NCBI RefSeq assembly: GCF_000612585.1 | Contig: NZ_JFCA01000035.1 | Span: 22,006 to 86,005 of the forward strand | Direction: 5' to 3' | Length of the DNA: 64,000 nucleotides | Source of the DNA: Pseudomonas sp. CHM02 | GTDB lineage: Bacteria > Pseudomonadota > Gammaproteobacteria > Pseudomonadales > Pseudomonadaceae | Shown here: in pieces, positions 32,617-40,687 of the stretch | Layout: every line of letters begins with the position of its first letter | Numbering within the stretch: position 1 is the first letter of the stretch | Translations under genes and position numbers: made by a program | The notes under the pieces: generated by a model | Databases searched by the model: none | Told to the model about the DNA's origin: nothing | What the model saw: only the letters and a program-made list of their open reading frames with translations

Positions 32617-33480
32617 ATGCAAGCCATCCGCAGCATCCTGGTGGTCGTCGAGCCCGAGCATTCGGAGAGCCTGGCCCTCAAACGCGCCAAGCTGATCGCC
32701 GGGGTCACCGGCGCGCACCTGCATTTGCTGGTCTGTGACAAGAAGCATGAGCACTCGGCGCTGTTGGCCCTGCTGAAATCGGGTCTGCAGGAAGACGGCT
32801 ACAGCGTCAGCACCGAGCAGGCGTGGAATGACAGCCTGCATGAAACCATCATCGACGTGCAGCAGGCCGAGGGCTGTGGGCTGGTGATCAAGCAGCACTT
32901 CCCGGACAGCCCACTGAAAAAAGCCCTGCTGACACCGGCGGACTGGAAGCTGCTGCGCTACTGCCCGACGGCGGTATTGCTGGTCAAGACGGCGACGCCG
33001 TGGACGGGCGGCGTGATCCTGGCGGCAATCGATGTCGGCAATACGGATGGCGAGCACCGTTCATTGCACAACTCGATCATTGACCATGGCTTCGATATCG
33101 CCAGCCTGGCCAAGGCTCAGTTGCACGTGATCAGCGCCCATCCGTCGCCGATGCTGTCGGCAGCGGACCCGACGTTCCAGCTCAAGGAAACCATCGAGGC
33201 GCGCTACCGCGAGCAATGCAAGGCGTTCCAGGCCGAGTTCGATGTGGACGACTCGCACCTGCATATCGAGGAAGGCCCGGCGGACGTGCTGATCCCCTTC
33301 GCCGCCCACAAGTGGCAAGCGGCGGTGACGATCATCGGTACCGTGGCGCGCACCGGGATTTCCGGGGCACTGATCGGCAATACGGCGGAGGTGATTCTGG
33401 ATGCGGTGGAGAGTGATGTGCTGGTGCTCAAGCCACAGACGCTGATGGATCACCTGGAAGAACTGGCTACCAAGCCCTGA
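32617..33480 (+). CDS. universal stress protein (tandem Usp domains), ANR-type promoter
   Basis: This 287-residue cytosolic protein has two Usp domains. The first starts MQAIRSILVVVEPEHSESLALKRA; the second carries the nucleotide-loop-like GTVARTGISGALIGNTAEVIL near the C terminus. The start at 32617 has TTGGAG about 10 bases upstream. In Pseudomonas such proteins support survival without oxygen and are induced by ANR, which fits the box at 32539-32552. It is a single gene; the following gene is on the opposite strand. Confidence 0.9.
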   Translation: MQAIRSILVVVEPEHSESLALKRAKLIAGVTGAHLHLLVCDKKHEHSALLALLKSGLQEDGYSVSTEQAWNDSLHETIIDVQQAEGCGLVIKQHFPDSPLKKALLTPADWKLLRYCPTAVLLVKTATPWTGGVILAAIDVGNTDGEHRSLHNSIIDHGFDIASLAKAQLHVISAHPSPMLSAADPTFQLKETIEARYREQCKAFQAEFDVDDSHLHIEEGPADVLIPFAAHKWQAAVTIIGTVARTGISGALIGNTAEVILDAVESDVLVLKPQTLMDHLEELATKP

Positions 33481-33528
33481 TACCGAACCTTGCGGCAATG
33501 AAGATCTCCCACATTTGGATGTGTGTTT

Positions 33529-33999
33529 TTAGCCTGCAAACGCATCCTTGAGGAACCTCGGCGCGATATACCGCTGGTAATGCGCCTCGGACAGGATAAA
33601 GAACTCCCGATCGATCGCATCGCGCAGGTCCGGCAACGGCCAGTCGCGAAACTCGGGCAAGAGCACCATGCCGTAGGCCTCCAGGTGATTGATCACCCGT
33701 GCCCCACGAGCGATCAACTGGTAGGCCCAGCAGTACTCGGACTGGTGCGGCACGAAGCGAATCTTGCGCTGTTCCAGCTGGCCGCGCAGGGTCTTGGGGT
33801 CGAAAACCTCCAGTTTGCCGGCCATTACCTGCACCAACAACTGCTCCAGGCGTAGCCAGACCGCGCGTTTTTCTTCTTCGTTATAGCCGTTCCACTGGAT
33901 CACTTCGTGGTGGAAGCGCTTGCAACCGCGGCACACAAGATCGCCGTAAACCGTGGAGCACAGGCCGACGCAGGGGGTCTTGATGGTTTGGTTGGACAT
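33529..33999 (-). CDS. DUF1289 domain protein
   Basis: This 156-residue protein begins MSNQTIKTPCVGLCSTVYGDLVCRGCKRFHHEV-IQWNGY, the DUF1289 Cys cluster (C-x3-C-x8-C-x2-C) that probably binds metal, and then has a C-terminal extension of about 100 residues. The frame is open to 34116, but the ATG at 33999 fits the family start. No function is established for the family. Confidence 0.85.
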   Translation of the reverse strand: MSNQTIKTPCVGLCSTVYGDLVCRGCKRFHHEVIQWNGYNEEEKRAVWLRLEQLLVQVMAGKLEVFDPKTLRGQLEQRKIRFVPHQSEYCWAYQLIARGARVINHLEAYGMVLLPEFRDWPLPDLRDAIDREFFILSEAHYQRYIAPRFLKDAFAG

Positions 34000-34393
34000 G
34001 GGCAACGACACGCAGATCAGCAAACAGTGCGCCATGTTAGCCCTTTGTCTAAGGTTGATCACCCAGCAAACTTGGTTAGGCAACTTACCTTTAGAATTTT
34101 TTTGCCGTAGAATCATCCGGCCTTGTAAGGCGCCAATAATCCGCTGGAAGCTGTTTTCAAAGCGTCACGAGCACAGTCGTTCCTTCAGAACGGTGTTGGT
34201 GCGGTGTATGACTCGGTAGGTCAACCCCGCGCCAACCCTCATCAGCCCCGTTCTGCAGGCGTAAAACTTTGAAAGCAGCTTCTGTGAGGAATGCCGGCAG
34301 CGCTGGCTTTGCGGCCCAAAAAGCCCCCGAGCGCATGCGTGCCGTTCATTTCTGGATGAGCGTCCCGTGGGACCACTGATGAGGGTAATAACT
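34000..34393 (+). promoter_or_regulatory. acnB upstream region with possible long 5' leader
   Basis: These 394 bp hold no gene that I can support. A TAGAAT -10-like hexamer at 34108-34113 points toward acnB but has a weak -35. GTTCTGAA-like arms (TTCAGAACGG near 34185 and CCCGTTCTG near 34249) could pair, giving a structured leader of some 270 nt. The left edge also holds the promoter of the DUF1289 gene on the minus strand. Confidence 0.4.
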
Positions 34394-37003
34394 GTGCTTG
34401 AAGCCTACCGCAAACATATCGAAGAGCGTGCAGCCCTGGGTATCGTTCCCCAGCCGCTTAACGCCGAACAAACCGCAGGCCTGGTCGAGCTGCTGAAAAA
34501 TCCCCCGGCTGGCGAAGAAGAATTCCTCGTTGACCTGATCACCAACCGCATTCCACCAGGCGTTGACGAAGCTGCCTACGTCAAGGCCGGTTTCCTGTCT
34601 GCCCTGGCCAAGGGCGAAGCCACTTCCCCCCTGATCGACAAGAAACGCGCTGTTGAACTGCTTGGCACCATGCAAGGCGGCTACAACATCGTGACTTTGG
34701 TCGAGCTGCTGGACGACGCCGAGCTGGCGCCCGTCGCGGCCGCCCAACTCAAGCACACCCTGCTGATGTTCGATGCGTTCCATGACGTGGCTGAAAAAGC
34801 CCGTAACGGCAACGAGCACGCCAAAGCCGTGATCCAGTCCTGGGCTGACGGCGAGTGGTTCCGCAACCGCCCTACCCTGGCCGACAAGATCAGCCTGCGC
34901 GTCTTCAAGGTGACCGGCGAAACCAACACCGACGACCTGTCCCCTGCGCCTGATGCCTGGTCCCGTCCAGACATCCCGCTGCACGCCCTGGCCATGCTGA
35001 AAATGGCCCGTGAAGGCATCGTGCCGGACGAGCAAGGCAAGACCGGCCCGATGAAGCAGATCGAAGAGATGCGCGGCCAAGGCTTCCCGATCGCCTACGT
35101 CGGTGACGTGGTCGGTACCGGTTCCTCGCGTAAATCCGCGACCAACTCCGTGCTGTGGTTCTTCGGCGACGACGTGCCTTACGTGCCGAACAAGCGCGCT
35201 GGCGGCTTCTGCTTCGGCAGCAAGATCGCTCCAATCTTCTACAACACCATGGAAGATGCTGGCGCACTGCCAATCGAGTTCGACGTCACCAACATGAACA
35301 TGGGCGACGTGATCGACCTGTACCCGCACGCTGGCAAAGTCTGCAAGCACGGTACCGACGAAGTCATCACCACCTTCGAAATGAAGACCCCGGTACTGTT
35401 GGATGAAGTTCGCGCCGGCGGCCGTATCCCGCTGATCATCGGTCGCGGCCTGACCGACAAGGCGCGTGCCGAACTGGGCCTGGGCCCTACCGACCTGTTC
35501 AAGCTGCCTGAAGCGCCTGTCGACACCGGCAAAGGCTTCACCCTGGCACAGAAAATGGTCGGCAAGGCGTGCGGCCTGCCAGAAGGCAAAGGCGTGCGTC
35601 CTGGCACCTACTGCGAACCGAAGATGACCACCGTGGGTTCCCAGGACACCACCGGTCCAATGACCCGTGACGAACTGAAAGACCTGGCGTGCCTGGGCTT
35701 CTCGACCGACCTGGTGATGCAGTCGTTCTGCCACACCGCGGCCTATCCAAAGCCGATCGACGTGACCACCCACCACACCCTGCCTGACTTCATCATGACC
35801 CGTGGCGGTGTATCGCTGCGTCCAGGCGACGGCATCATCCACAGCTGGCTGAACCGCATGCTGCTGCCGGACACCGTGGGTACCGGTGGTGACTCCCACA
35901 CCCGTTTCCCGATGGGCATCTCGTTCCCGGCCGGTTCCGGTCTGGTCGCGTTCGCCGCAGCCACTGGCGTAATGCCACTGGACATGCCGGAATCGATCCT
36001 GGTGCGCTTCAAAGGCAAGATGAAACCTGGCATCACCCTGCGTGACCTGGTTCATGCCATTCCTTACTACGCGATCCAATCGGGCCTGCTGACCGTAGAG
36101 AAGAAAGGCAAGAAGAACGCCTTCTCCGGCCGCATCCTCGAAATCGAAGGCCTGAACGACCTGACGCTGGAACAGGCTTTCGAACTGTCCGACGCCTCGG
36201 CTGAACGTTCGGCTGCCGGTTGCACCATCAAGCTGTCGAAAGAGTCGATCACCGAGTACCTGAACTCCAACATCACCCTGCTGCGCTGGATGATCGGTGA
36301 AGGCTACGGTGACCCGCGCACCCTGGAACGTCGCGCCCAAGCGATGGAAGCCTGGGTTGCCAACCCTGAGCTGATGGAAGCCGATGCCGACGCGGAATAC
36401 GCCGAAATCATCGAGATCGACCTGGCCGACATCAACGAGCCGATCCTCTGCGCACCGAACGACCCGGACGATGCCCGTCTGCTGTCCAGCGTTGCCGGTG
36501 AGAAGATCGACGAAGTGTTCATCGGTTCGTGCATGACCAACATCGGTCACTTCCGCGCTGCCGGTAAGCTGCTGGAGCAGGTCAAGGGCCAGCTGCCAAC
36601 CCGTCTGTGGCTGTCGCCGCCGACCAAGATGGACGCTCACCAACTGACCGAAGAAGGCTACTACGGCATCTACGGCAAGGCTGGCGCGCGCATGGAAATG
36701 CCAGGCTGCTCGCTGTGCATGGGCAACCAGGCACGTGTAGAGCCGAATTCGACCGTTGTGTCGACGTCGACCCGTAACTTCCCGAACCGTCTGGGTGACG
36801 GCGCTAACGTCTACCTGGCTTCGGCCGAGTTGGCGGCAGTGGCGTCTACCCTGGGTCGCCTGCCGACCGTCGAAGAGTACATGGGCTACGCGGCGAAACT
36901 GGACACCATGGCCAGTGACGTCTACCGCTACCTGAACTTCGACCAGATCGCCGAGTTCCGCAAGATCGCAGCAAGCGCCAACATCCCGGTGATTCAAGCC
37001 TAA
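34394..37003 (+). CDS. acnB: aconitate hydratase B
   Basis: This 869-residue [4Fe-4S] enzyme interconverts citrate and isocitrate (and 2-methyl-cis-aconitate) in the TCA cycle. The GTG at 34394 gives the usual AcnB start (M)LEAYRKHIEERAALG, with GAGGG at 34381-34385 ahead; ATGs at 34367 and 34379 are alternatives. Cluster ligands are C in FIGSCMTNIGHFR and C-x2-C in PGCSLCMGNQARV. Other AcnB segments: ETNTDDLSPAPDAWSRPDIP, GTGSSRKSATNSVLWF, GVSLRPGDGIIHSWLN and GTGGDSHTRFPMGISFPAGSG. A strong terminator follows. Codons are biased to highly expressed use. Confidence 0.97.
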   Translation: MLEAYRKHIEERAALGIVPQPLNAEQTAGLVELLKNPPAGEEEFLVDLITNRIPPGVDEAAYVKAGFLSALAKGEATSPLIDKKRAVELLGTMQGGYNIVTLVELLDDAELAPVAAAQLKHTLLMFDAFHDVAEKARNGNEHAKAVIQSWADGEWFRNRPTLADKISLRVFKVTGETNTDDLSPAPDAWSRPDIPLHALAMLKMAREGIVPDEQGKTGPMKQIEEMRGQGFPIAYVGDVVGTGSSRKSATNSVLWFFGDDVPYVPNKRAGGFCFGSKIAPIFYNTMEDAGALPIEFDVTNMNMGDVIDLYPHAGKVCKHGTDEVITTFEMKTPVLLDEVRAGGRIPLIIGRGLTDKARAELGLGPTDLFKLPEAPVDTGKGFTLAQKMVGKACGLPEGKGVRPGTYCEPKMTTVGSQDTTGPMTRDELKDLACLGFSTDLVMQSFCHTAAYPKPIDVTTHHTLPDFIMTRGGVSLRPGDGIIHSWLNRMLLPDTVGTGGDSHTRFPMGISFPAGSGLVAFAAATGVMPLDMPESILVRFKGKMKPGITLRDLVHAIPYYAIQSGLLTVEKKGKKNAFSGRILEIEGLNDLTLEQAFELSDASAERSAAGCTIKLSKESITEYLNSNITLLRWMIGEGYGDPRTLERRAQAMEAWVANPELMEADADAEYAEIIEIDLADINEPILCAPNDPDDARLLSSVAGEKIDEVFIGSCMTNIGHFRAAGKLLEQVKGQLPTRLWLSPPTKMDAHQLTEEGYYGIYGKAGARMEMPGCSLCMGNQARVEPNSTVVSTSTRNFPNRLGDGANVYLASAELAAVASTLGRLPTVEEYMGYAAKLDTMASDVYRYLNFDQIAEFRKIAASANIPVIQA

Positions 37004-37021
37004 GGTGTTGATGTGAGGAAG

Positions 37022-37054
37022 CGCCGCGTATCGTGAGGTACGCGGCGTTTTTTT
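37022..37054 (+). terminator. intrinsic terminator of acnB
   Basis: CGCCGCGTA pairs with TACGCGGCG across TCGTGAGG and is followed by seven T residues, 19 bp after the acnB stop. Confidence 0.93.
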
Positions 37055-37080
37055 ATGCCTGGGATATGGGTGAGACCGGG

Positions 37081-37252
37081 TACATATCCGTTATTTGGGT
37101 AACGGCCGCTTATGGTTCCGCTCTTACAGCGGGTCACTTTTAGAAGAGCGGCAAAAACGCTTCGCCCCAACACTCGGCACCTCGCCTAGGCTCGGTATGC
37201 CCGTAATCCGACAGTGATTTGGGGGGTGCCTAAGATCAAAATCAAAAACAAG
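37081..37252 (-). repeat. long structured intergenic repeat, copy B (deleted)
   Basis: On the minus strand this reads as the 5' GATCTTAGGC block fused directly to CCCCCCAAAT-ACTGTCGG and the conserved 3' half (CCGAGCCTAGG, GTGTTGGGG, AAAAGTGA, AACGGATATGTA). Compared with copies A and C the left arm of the outer stem and both inner hairpins are missing. It is inverted relative to copy C, and the two flank a REP pair. Confidence 0.8.
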
Positions 37253-37314
37253 AGCACAGCGGCCTGACAGCCGGCTTGAGTGGTGTGGAGCAAAGGCAAG
37301 GGCAAACGCGGTCG

Positions 37315-37416
37315 TGTAGGAGCCGGCTTGCCGGCGATGGTCGTTAACGATGATGGGGGTACAACTGGATAAACGCGGCGATCTCACGTTTTTCGCCGGC
37401 AAGCCGGCTCCTACAA
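37315..37416. repeat. REP pair (REPIN-like)
   Basis: TGTAGGAGCCGGCTTGCCGG and the inverse GCAAGCCGGCTCCTACA are separated by about 60 bp, between repeat copies B and C. The whole 37004-37770 gap is repeat DNA with no supportable gene. Confidence 0.92.
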
Positions 37417-37421
37417 GGGAC

Positions 37422-37727
37422 CGCGTATCCACGATGCGAAGCGAGTCGCTCTTGATCTTGATCTGAGGCGCCCCGTCAAACACGCTGGCCGAACGCAGGC
37501 TTTGGAGCGTGGGTAACCCGGCAGGACGCCGGGTTAGCCGCGCTGGGCCAAGGATGGCCCATCGCGGCGGCCCACGCTCCAAAGCCGGAGTGAGGGCATG
37601 CCGAGCCTAGGCGAGGCACCGAGTGTTGGGGCGAAGACCTTTTGCTTACTTTTGGGTCTTTCCAAAAGTGAGCCGCTGTAAGAGCGGAACCCTAAGTGGC
37701 CGTTACCGCAGCAACGGATATGTACAC
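37422..37727 (+). repeat. long structured intergenic repeat, copy C (full)
   Basis: This has the same block order as copy A at 3140. The outer stem is 37498-37513 with 37571-37586 (16 bp, perfect), hairpin one is 37515-37522 with 37528-37535, and hairpin two is 37537-37550 with 37555-37568. The stem sequences differ from copy A but remain complementary. Further 3' are CTTACTTTTGG/CCAAAAGTGAG and CCGCT-GTAA-GAGCGG hairpins. Confidence 0.87.
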
Positions 37728-37770
37728 CCGCTATCGCAAGTAAGGTGCAGTCAGACAGACCACACCAACC

Positions 37771-39048
37771 TCAAGCAAAAAACGAATAAACCACCGCACT
37801 GATCGCCACCAACCCCACCGCCGTGACAAACACATTGGACGCCTGCCCACGGTACTTGGCCATGGCCGGCACCTTACGGATGGCATACATCGGCATCAGA
37901 AACAGGATCGAAGCAATGATCGGACCGCCCAGCGCCTCAATCATGACGAGAATGCTTGGGTTCAACGTGGCAACGATCCAGCACACCACCAGCATGAACG
38001 CGGCCGTCATGCGGTCCAGACGCTTGGCGCTCGGACGACGACCGGTCTTCAACACCAAACCCTTGAGGCCTTCGCTCGCACCGATGTAATGCCCCAGGAA
38101 CGACTTGGCAATCGCCACGAACGCGATCAACGGCGCTGCAAACTCGATGGTTGGGTTATTGAAGTGGTTGGCCAGGTACGACAGGATCGACAGGTTCTGC
38201 GCCTTCGCTTCGGCCAACTGCGCCGGCGACAGGGTCAGCACGCAACTGAAGACGAAGAACAGCACCATCGCCACCATCAACAGGTGCGCGCGGGACAGTA
38301 TCTGCGAGCTGCGCTCATCGGCGTGAATGCCGTACTGGCGCTTCTGGTCAACCGCAAAGGCCGAGATGATCGGCGAATGGTTGAACGAAAACACCATCAC
38401 CGGGATCGCCAGCCACAGGGTATTGAGCAACGCGGACGGCGCCGGGACTACGCTGGCGGTGCTGAGAATGCCACCGTTCCAGTGCGGAATCAGGTACACC
38501 GCCAGGAACAGCAAGGCGACGATAAACGGATACACCATCAGGCTCATGGCCTTGACGATCACTTGCTCACCGCAACGCACCACGGCCAGCAGACCAAGGA
38601 TCAGCACGAACGACAGGATCACCCGTGGCGGCGGTAGGATATGCAGTTGATGTTCCATGAAGCTGCTGACCGTGTTGGTCAACGCCACGCTGTAGATCAG
38701 CAGGATCGGAAAAATGGCAAAGAAGTACAGCAAGGTGATCAGCGCACCGGCCGTGATGCCGAAGTGTTCTTCCACCACGTCGGTGATGTCGGAGCCTTCA
38801 CGGCCGGACAGGACGAAACGGGTCAGGCCACGGTGGGCGAAGAAGGTCATCGGGAAGGCCAGCAGCGCCAGGATCACCAGTGGCCAGAAGCCCCCCAGGC
38901 CTGCGTTGATGGGCAAGAACAGCGTGCCGGCGCCAATGGCGGTGCCGAACAGGCCAAGCATCCAGGTGGTGTCCTGGCGGCTCCAGCTCGTGAGGGTTGC
39001 AGGTGTCGTTGCATAGCGTTCGTCGACGCTATTGGCCTGATCATTCAT
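37771..39048 (-). CDS. SdaC-like serine/threonine transporter (HAAAP family)
   Basis: This 425-residue inner-membrane carrier has about 11 hydrophobic segments. HAAAP/SdaC hallmarks include WMLGLFGTAIGAGTLFLPINAG (substrate loop), FNHSPIISAFAVDQKRQYG, KSFLGHYIGASEGL and MIEALGGPIIASILFLMP. Such proteins import serine or threonine with protons. The ATG at 39048 (MNDQANSV) is chosen. The nearby threonine attenuator makes a threonine link worth noting, although the genes are on opposite strands. Confidence 0.87.
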   Translation of the reverse strand: MNDQANSVDERYATTPATLTSWSRQDTTWMLGLFGTAIGAGTLFLPINAGLGGFWPLVILALLAFPMTFFAHRGLTRFVLSGREGSDITDVVEEHFGITAGALITLLYFFAIFPILLIYSVALTNTVSSFMEHQLHILPPPRVILSFVLILGLLAVVRCGEQVIVKAMSLMVYPFIVALLFLAVYLIPHWNGGILSTASVVPAPSALLNTLWLAIPVMVFSFNHSPIISAFAVDQKRQYGIHADERSSQILSRAHLLMVAMVLFFVFSCVLTLSPAQLAEAKAQNLSILSYLANHFNNPTIEFAAPLIAFVAIAKSFLGHYIGASEGLKGLVLKTGRRPSAKRLDRMTAAFMLVVCWIVATLNPSILVMIEALGGPIIASILFLMPMYAIRKVPAMAKYRGQASNVFVTAVGLVAISAVVYSFFA

Positions 39049-39332
39049 CCAGTCGGATCTCCGCATTTACACGGCCGGGACGAGTCAGAAAAACCTGACA
39101 GGCAGCGCCCCGACCATAGAAGGGGCCGGATTGTCCGGGATTCTTCTGAATAAGCAAAGACTTAGCTGAGGAACGGTGGTGCGGTGCAGACACACAGGCG
39201 CAGCTGTGAACGGCGGTTTTCGCGGCTCTTGGCGCCATGTCGAATATACATTCCCGCACAAATCTATTTTAGAATCGCGCCCGATCCTGTAGTTTTCAGG
39301 CTGCGTCCGTCGATTATCCAGAGAGCCCCGTC

Positions 39333-39926
39333 ATGCCTCGCGTTTCCCGCAAACAAGCTGAACTCAACCGCGAAATCATCGTCGACGCCGCCACGCACCT
39401 GTTTCGTGAGCGCGGGCTGCACGGTATCAGCCTGTCGGACGTCATGGCCGCCGCCGGCCTGACCCACGGCGGCTTCTACGGGCACTTCGCCTCCAAGGAA
39501 GCCCTGGCCACCGAGGCCTGCCAACAGGCGTTCGAGGTGGCGAACCTGGGCTGGCAGGCCAAAATCGACCGCAGCGAAGATCAGCAGGCCGCCCGCCAGG
39601 CGGTGCTGGGCCCTTACTTGACCGCCTCTCACCGCGACAATCCCGGCGACGGCTGCCCGGTCTCGGCATTCGCCCCGGACATGTGCCACGAACCCGCCGA
39701 CACGGCCTTGCAGCACACCTTTATAGAAGGCGTGGAGAAATCGCTGGAGGTCTTTGCGCAACTGGAGGACAAGGATCGCCAGGCCATGCTGGCCCAGTAC
39801 GCGATGATGGTCGGCGCCGTGACCCTTGCGCGTGCGACACGAGGCAATAACCTGTCGGATGAATTCCTGGTTGCTGCACGAAATGCCCTCCTGCCCGTTG
39901 ACAGCCCTTCCTCCGTCCCAGCATGA
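39333..39926 (+). CDS. TetR/AcrR family regulator
   Basis: This 197-residue regulator has an N-terminal TetR helix-turn-helix (IIVDAATHLFRERGLHGISLSDVMAAAGLTHGGFYGHFASKEAL) and an effector domain of the YkvE/TetR_C type (GDGCPVSAFAPDM...). It is divergent from the SdaC-like gene across 284 bp, where GAAT-ATAC-ATTC near 39241 is one weak palindrome. The promoter of the Thr leader overlaps its last codons. Confidence 0.87.
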   Translation: MPRVSRKQAELNREIIVDAATHLFRERGLHGISLSDVMAAAGLTHGGFYGHFASKEALATEACQQAFEVANLGWQAKIDRSEDQQAARQAVLGPYLTASHRDNPGDGCPVSAFAPDMCHEPADTALQHTFIEGVEKSLEVFAQLEDKDRQAMLAQYAMMVGAVTLARATRGNNLSDEFLVAARNALLPVDSPSSVPA

Positions 39927-39927
39927 T
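39898..39927 (+). promoter_or_regulatory. candidate promoter of the Thr leader
   Basis: A perfect TTGACA at 39898-39903 and CATGAT at 39922-39927 are 18 bp apart. Transcription would start near 39934, almost at the leader ATG, so the leader mRNA could be leaderless. No ribosome site precedes that ATG, which agrees. Confidence 0.5.
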
Positions 39928-39933
39928 CGGGCC

Positions 39934-40020
39934 ATGAACCTTATCCCGCTCGCCCTCACCCGTACCACCACCACGACCGCTTCCGGCGGGTCGCGCGGTG
40001 GCTGTGGGTGCCTGAGCTAG
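39934..40020 (+). CDS. Thr-rich leader peptide of an attenuator
   Basis: This 28-codon frame reads MNLIPLALTRTTTTTASGG and ends SRGGCGCLS. It has six Thr codons, five of them consecutive (39964-39978, ACC ACC ACC ACG ACC). The Thr codons form the 5' arm of the protector hairpin at 39968-40001 and the frame stops 20 bp before the terminator at 40041. This is the arrangement of the enterobacterial thr leader, but with no sequence relation to it. It has no Shine-Dalgarno site; initiation may be leaderless from the promoter at 39898. The regulated gene would be the cysteine hydrolase at 40110. Confidence 0.72.
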   Translation: MNLIPLALTRTTTTTASGGSRGGCGCLS

Positions 40021-40069
40021 ACACTTCACAGATTCAACCCAAGGCCCCGCCAGGAATGGACGGGGCCTT
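39968..40069 (+). promoter_or_regulatory. transcription attenuator (protector, antiterminator, terminator)
   Basis: Protector: CCACC-A-CGACC (39968-39978) pairs with GGTCG-CGC-GGTGG (39989-40001). Antiterminator: TTCCGGCGGG (39981-39990) pairs with CCCGCC-A-GGAA (40046-40056). Terminator: AAGGCCCCG (40041-40049) pairs with CGGGGCCTT (40061-40069), with CCA/TGG extending it to a GGAA loop, then TTTTT. Each structure excludes the next. Ribosome stalling on Thr codons would block the protector, allow the antiterminator and prevent termination. Confidence 0.72.
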
Positions 40070-40072
40070 TTT
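40041..40072 (+). terminator. intrinsic terminator (attenuator 3:4 hairpin)
   Basis: A 9-bp GC-rich perfect stem, extended by three pairs closing a GGAA tetraloop, is followed by five T residues. It lies 38 bp before the cysteine hydrolase ATG, so it must be bypassed for that gene to be transcribed from the leader promoter. Confidence 0.92.
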
Positions 40073-40109
40073 GTTGCTCCGCCCGCTGGCAATCACAAGG
40101 AGTAACACC

Positions 40110-40634
40110 ATGGCTGATGCCCTGCTGATCATCGACATGCAAACCGGCCTGTACGATGGTCCGGAAAAGCCCTTCGAGCGCGAACGCGTACTCGCCACAC
40201 TCAACCAACTGATCGGACGCGCGCGCGCTGCCGGCGCACCGATCTTCGTGGCCCGCCACACCGGCCCGGCAGGTTCGCCGATTGAAGCCGGTAGCCCGCT
40301 CTGGCAGCTGTGGCCTGCGCTGCAGGTGGACGAATCCCGCGACCACCTGTTCAACAAGACCCGCCCTAGCTGCTTCCTCGGCACGGAGTTGGAGCAGCAG
40401 TTGAGAGCGGCACAGGTCAAGGAGCTGGTGATTGCCGGCATGAAAACCCAGTTCTGCATCGACACCACCTGCCGGGTCGCCGTGGAACTGGGTTTTTCCG
40501 TGGTACTGCCAGAAGACGGCCATACCTGCATGGACACACCGGCGCTGAAGGCCGAGGCAATTATCGAACATCACAATGCGACCCTGGCCGGAGCGTTTGT
40601 GAAGCTCACAAGCGCCGACGAGATCCGCTTTTGA
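40110..40634 (+). CDS. cysteine hydrolase (isochorismatase family)
   Basis: This 174-residue isochorismatase-fold hydrolase has DALLIIDMQTGLYDG (catalytic Asp), FNKTRPSCFLGTELEQQL (catalytic Lys region) and VIAGMKTQFCIDTTCRVAVELGF with the nucleophile Cys. Members hydrolyse nicotinamide, isochorismate, ureidoacrylate or similar amides; the substrate here is unknown. AAGGAG lies 9 bases before the ATG. It sits behind the threonine attenuator and 53 bp before a dehydrogenase, so the two probably form an operon tied to threonine supply. Confidence 0.87.
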   Translation: MADALLIIDMQTGLYDGPEKPFERERVLATLNQLIGRARAAGAPIFVARHTGPAGSPIEAGSPLWQLWPALQVDESRDHLFNKTRPSCFLGTELEQQLRAAQVKELVIAGMKTQFCIDTTCRVAVELGFSVVLPEDGHTCMDTPALKAEAIIEHHNATLAGAFVKLTSADEIRF

Positions 40635-40687
40635 GCGATCAAATCCGGCATACTCCTCCCCTCAAACCCTTCAGGAAGAGCCTTCCG

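Noticed and set aside
33505..33530. CACAT-TTGG-ATGTG hairpin followed by TGTTTTT after the stress protein gene
   Set aside because: Only a 5-bp stem and overlapping the end of the opposite gene; it may be a minor terminator but is not supportable alone.
34346..36997. An 883-codon frame antisense to acnB
   Set aside because: Same cause: highly biased codons in acnB suppress stops in the antisense frame. The translation has no recognisable domain.
39049..39332. GAAT-ATAC-ATTC palindrome as TetR operator
   Set aside because: Only 4-bp arms and not centred relative to either start; too weak to annotate.
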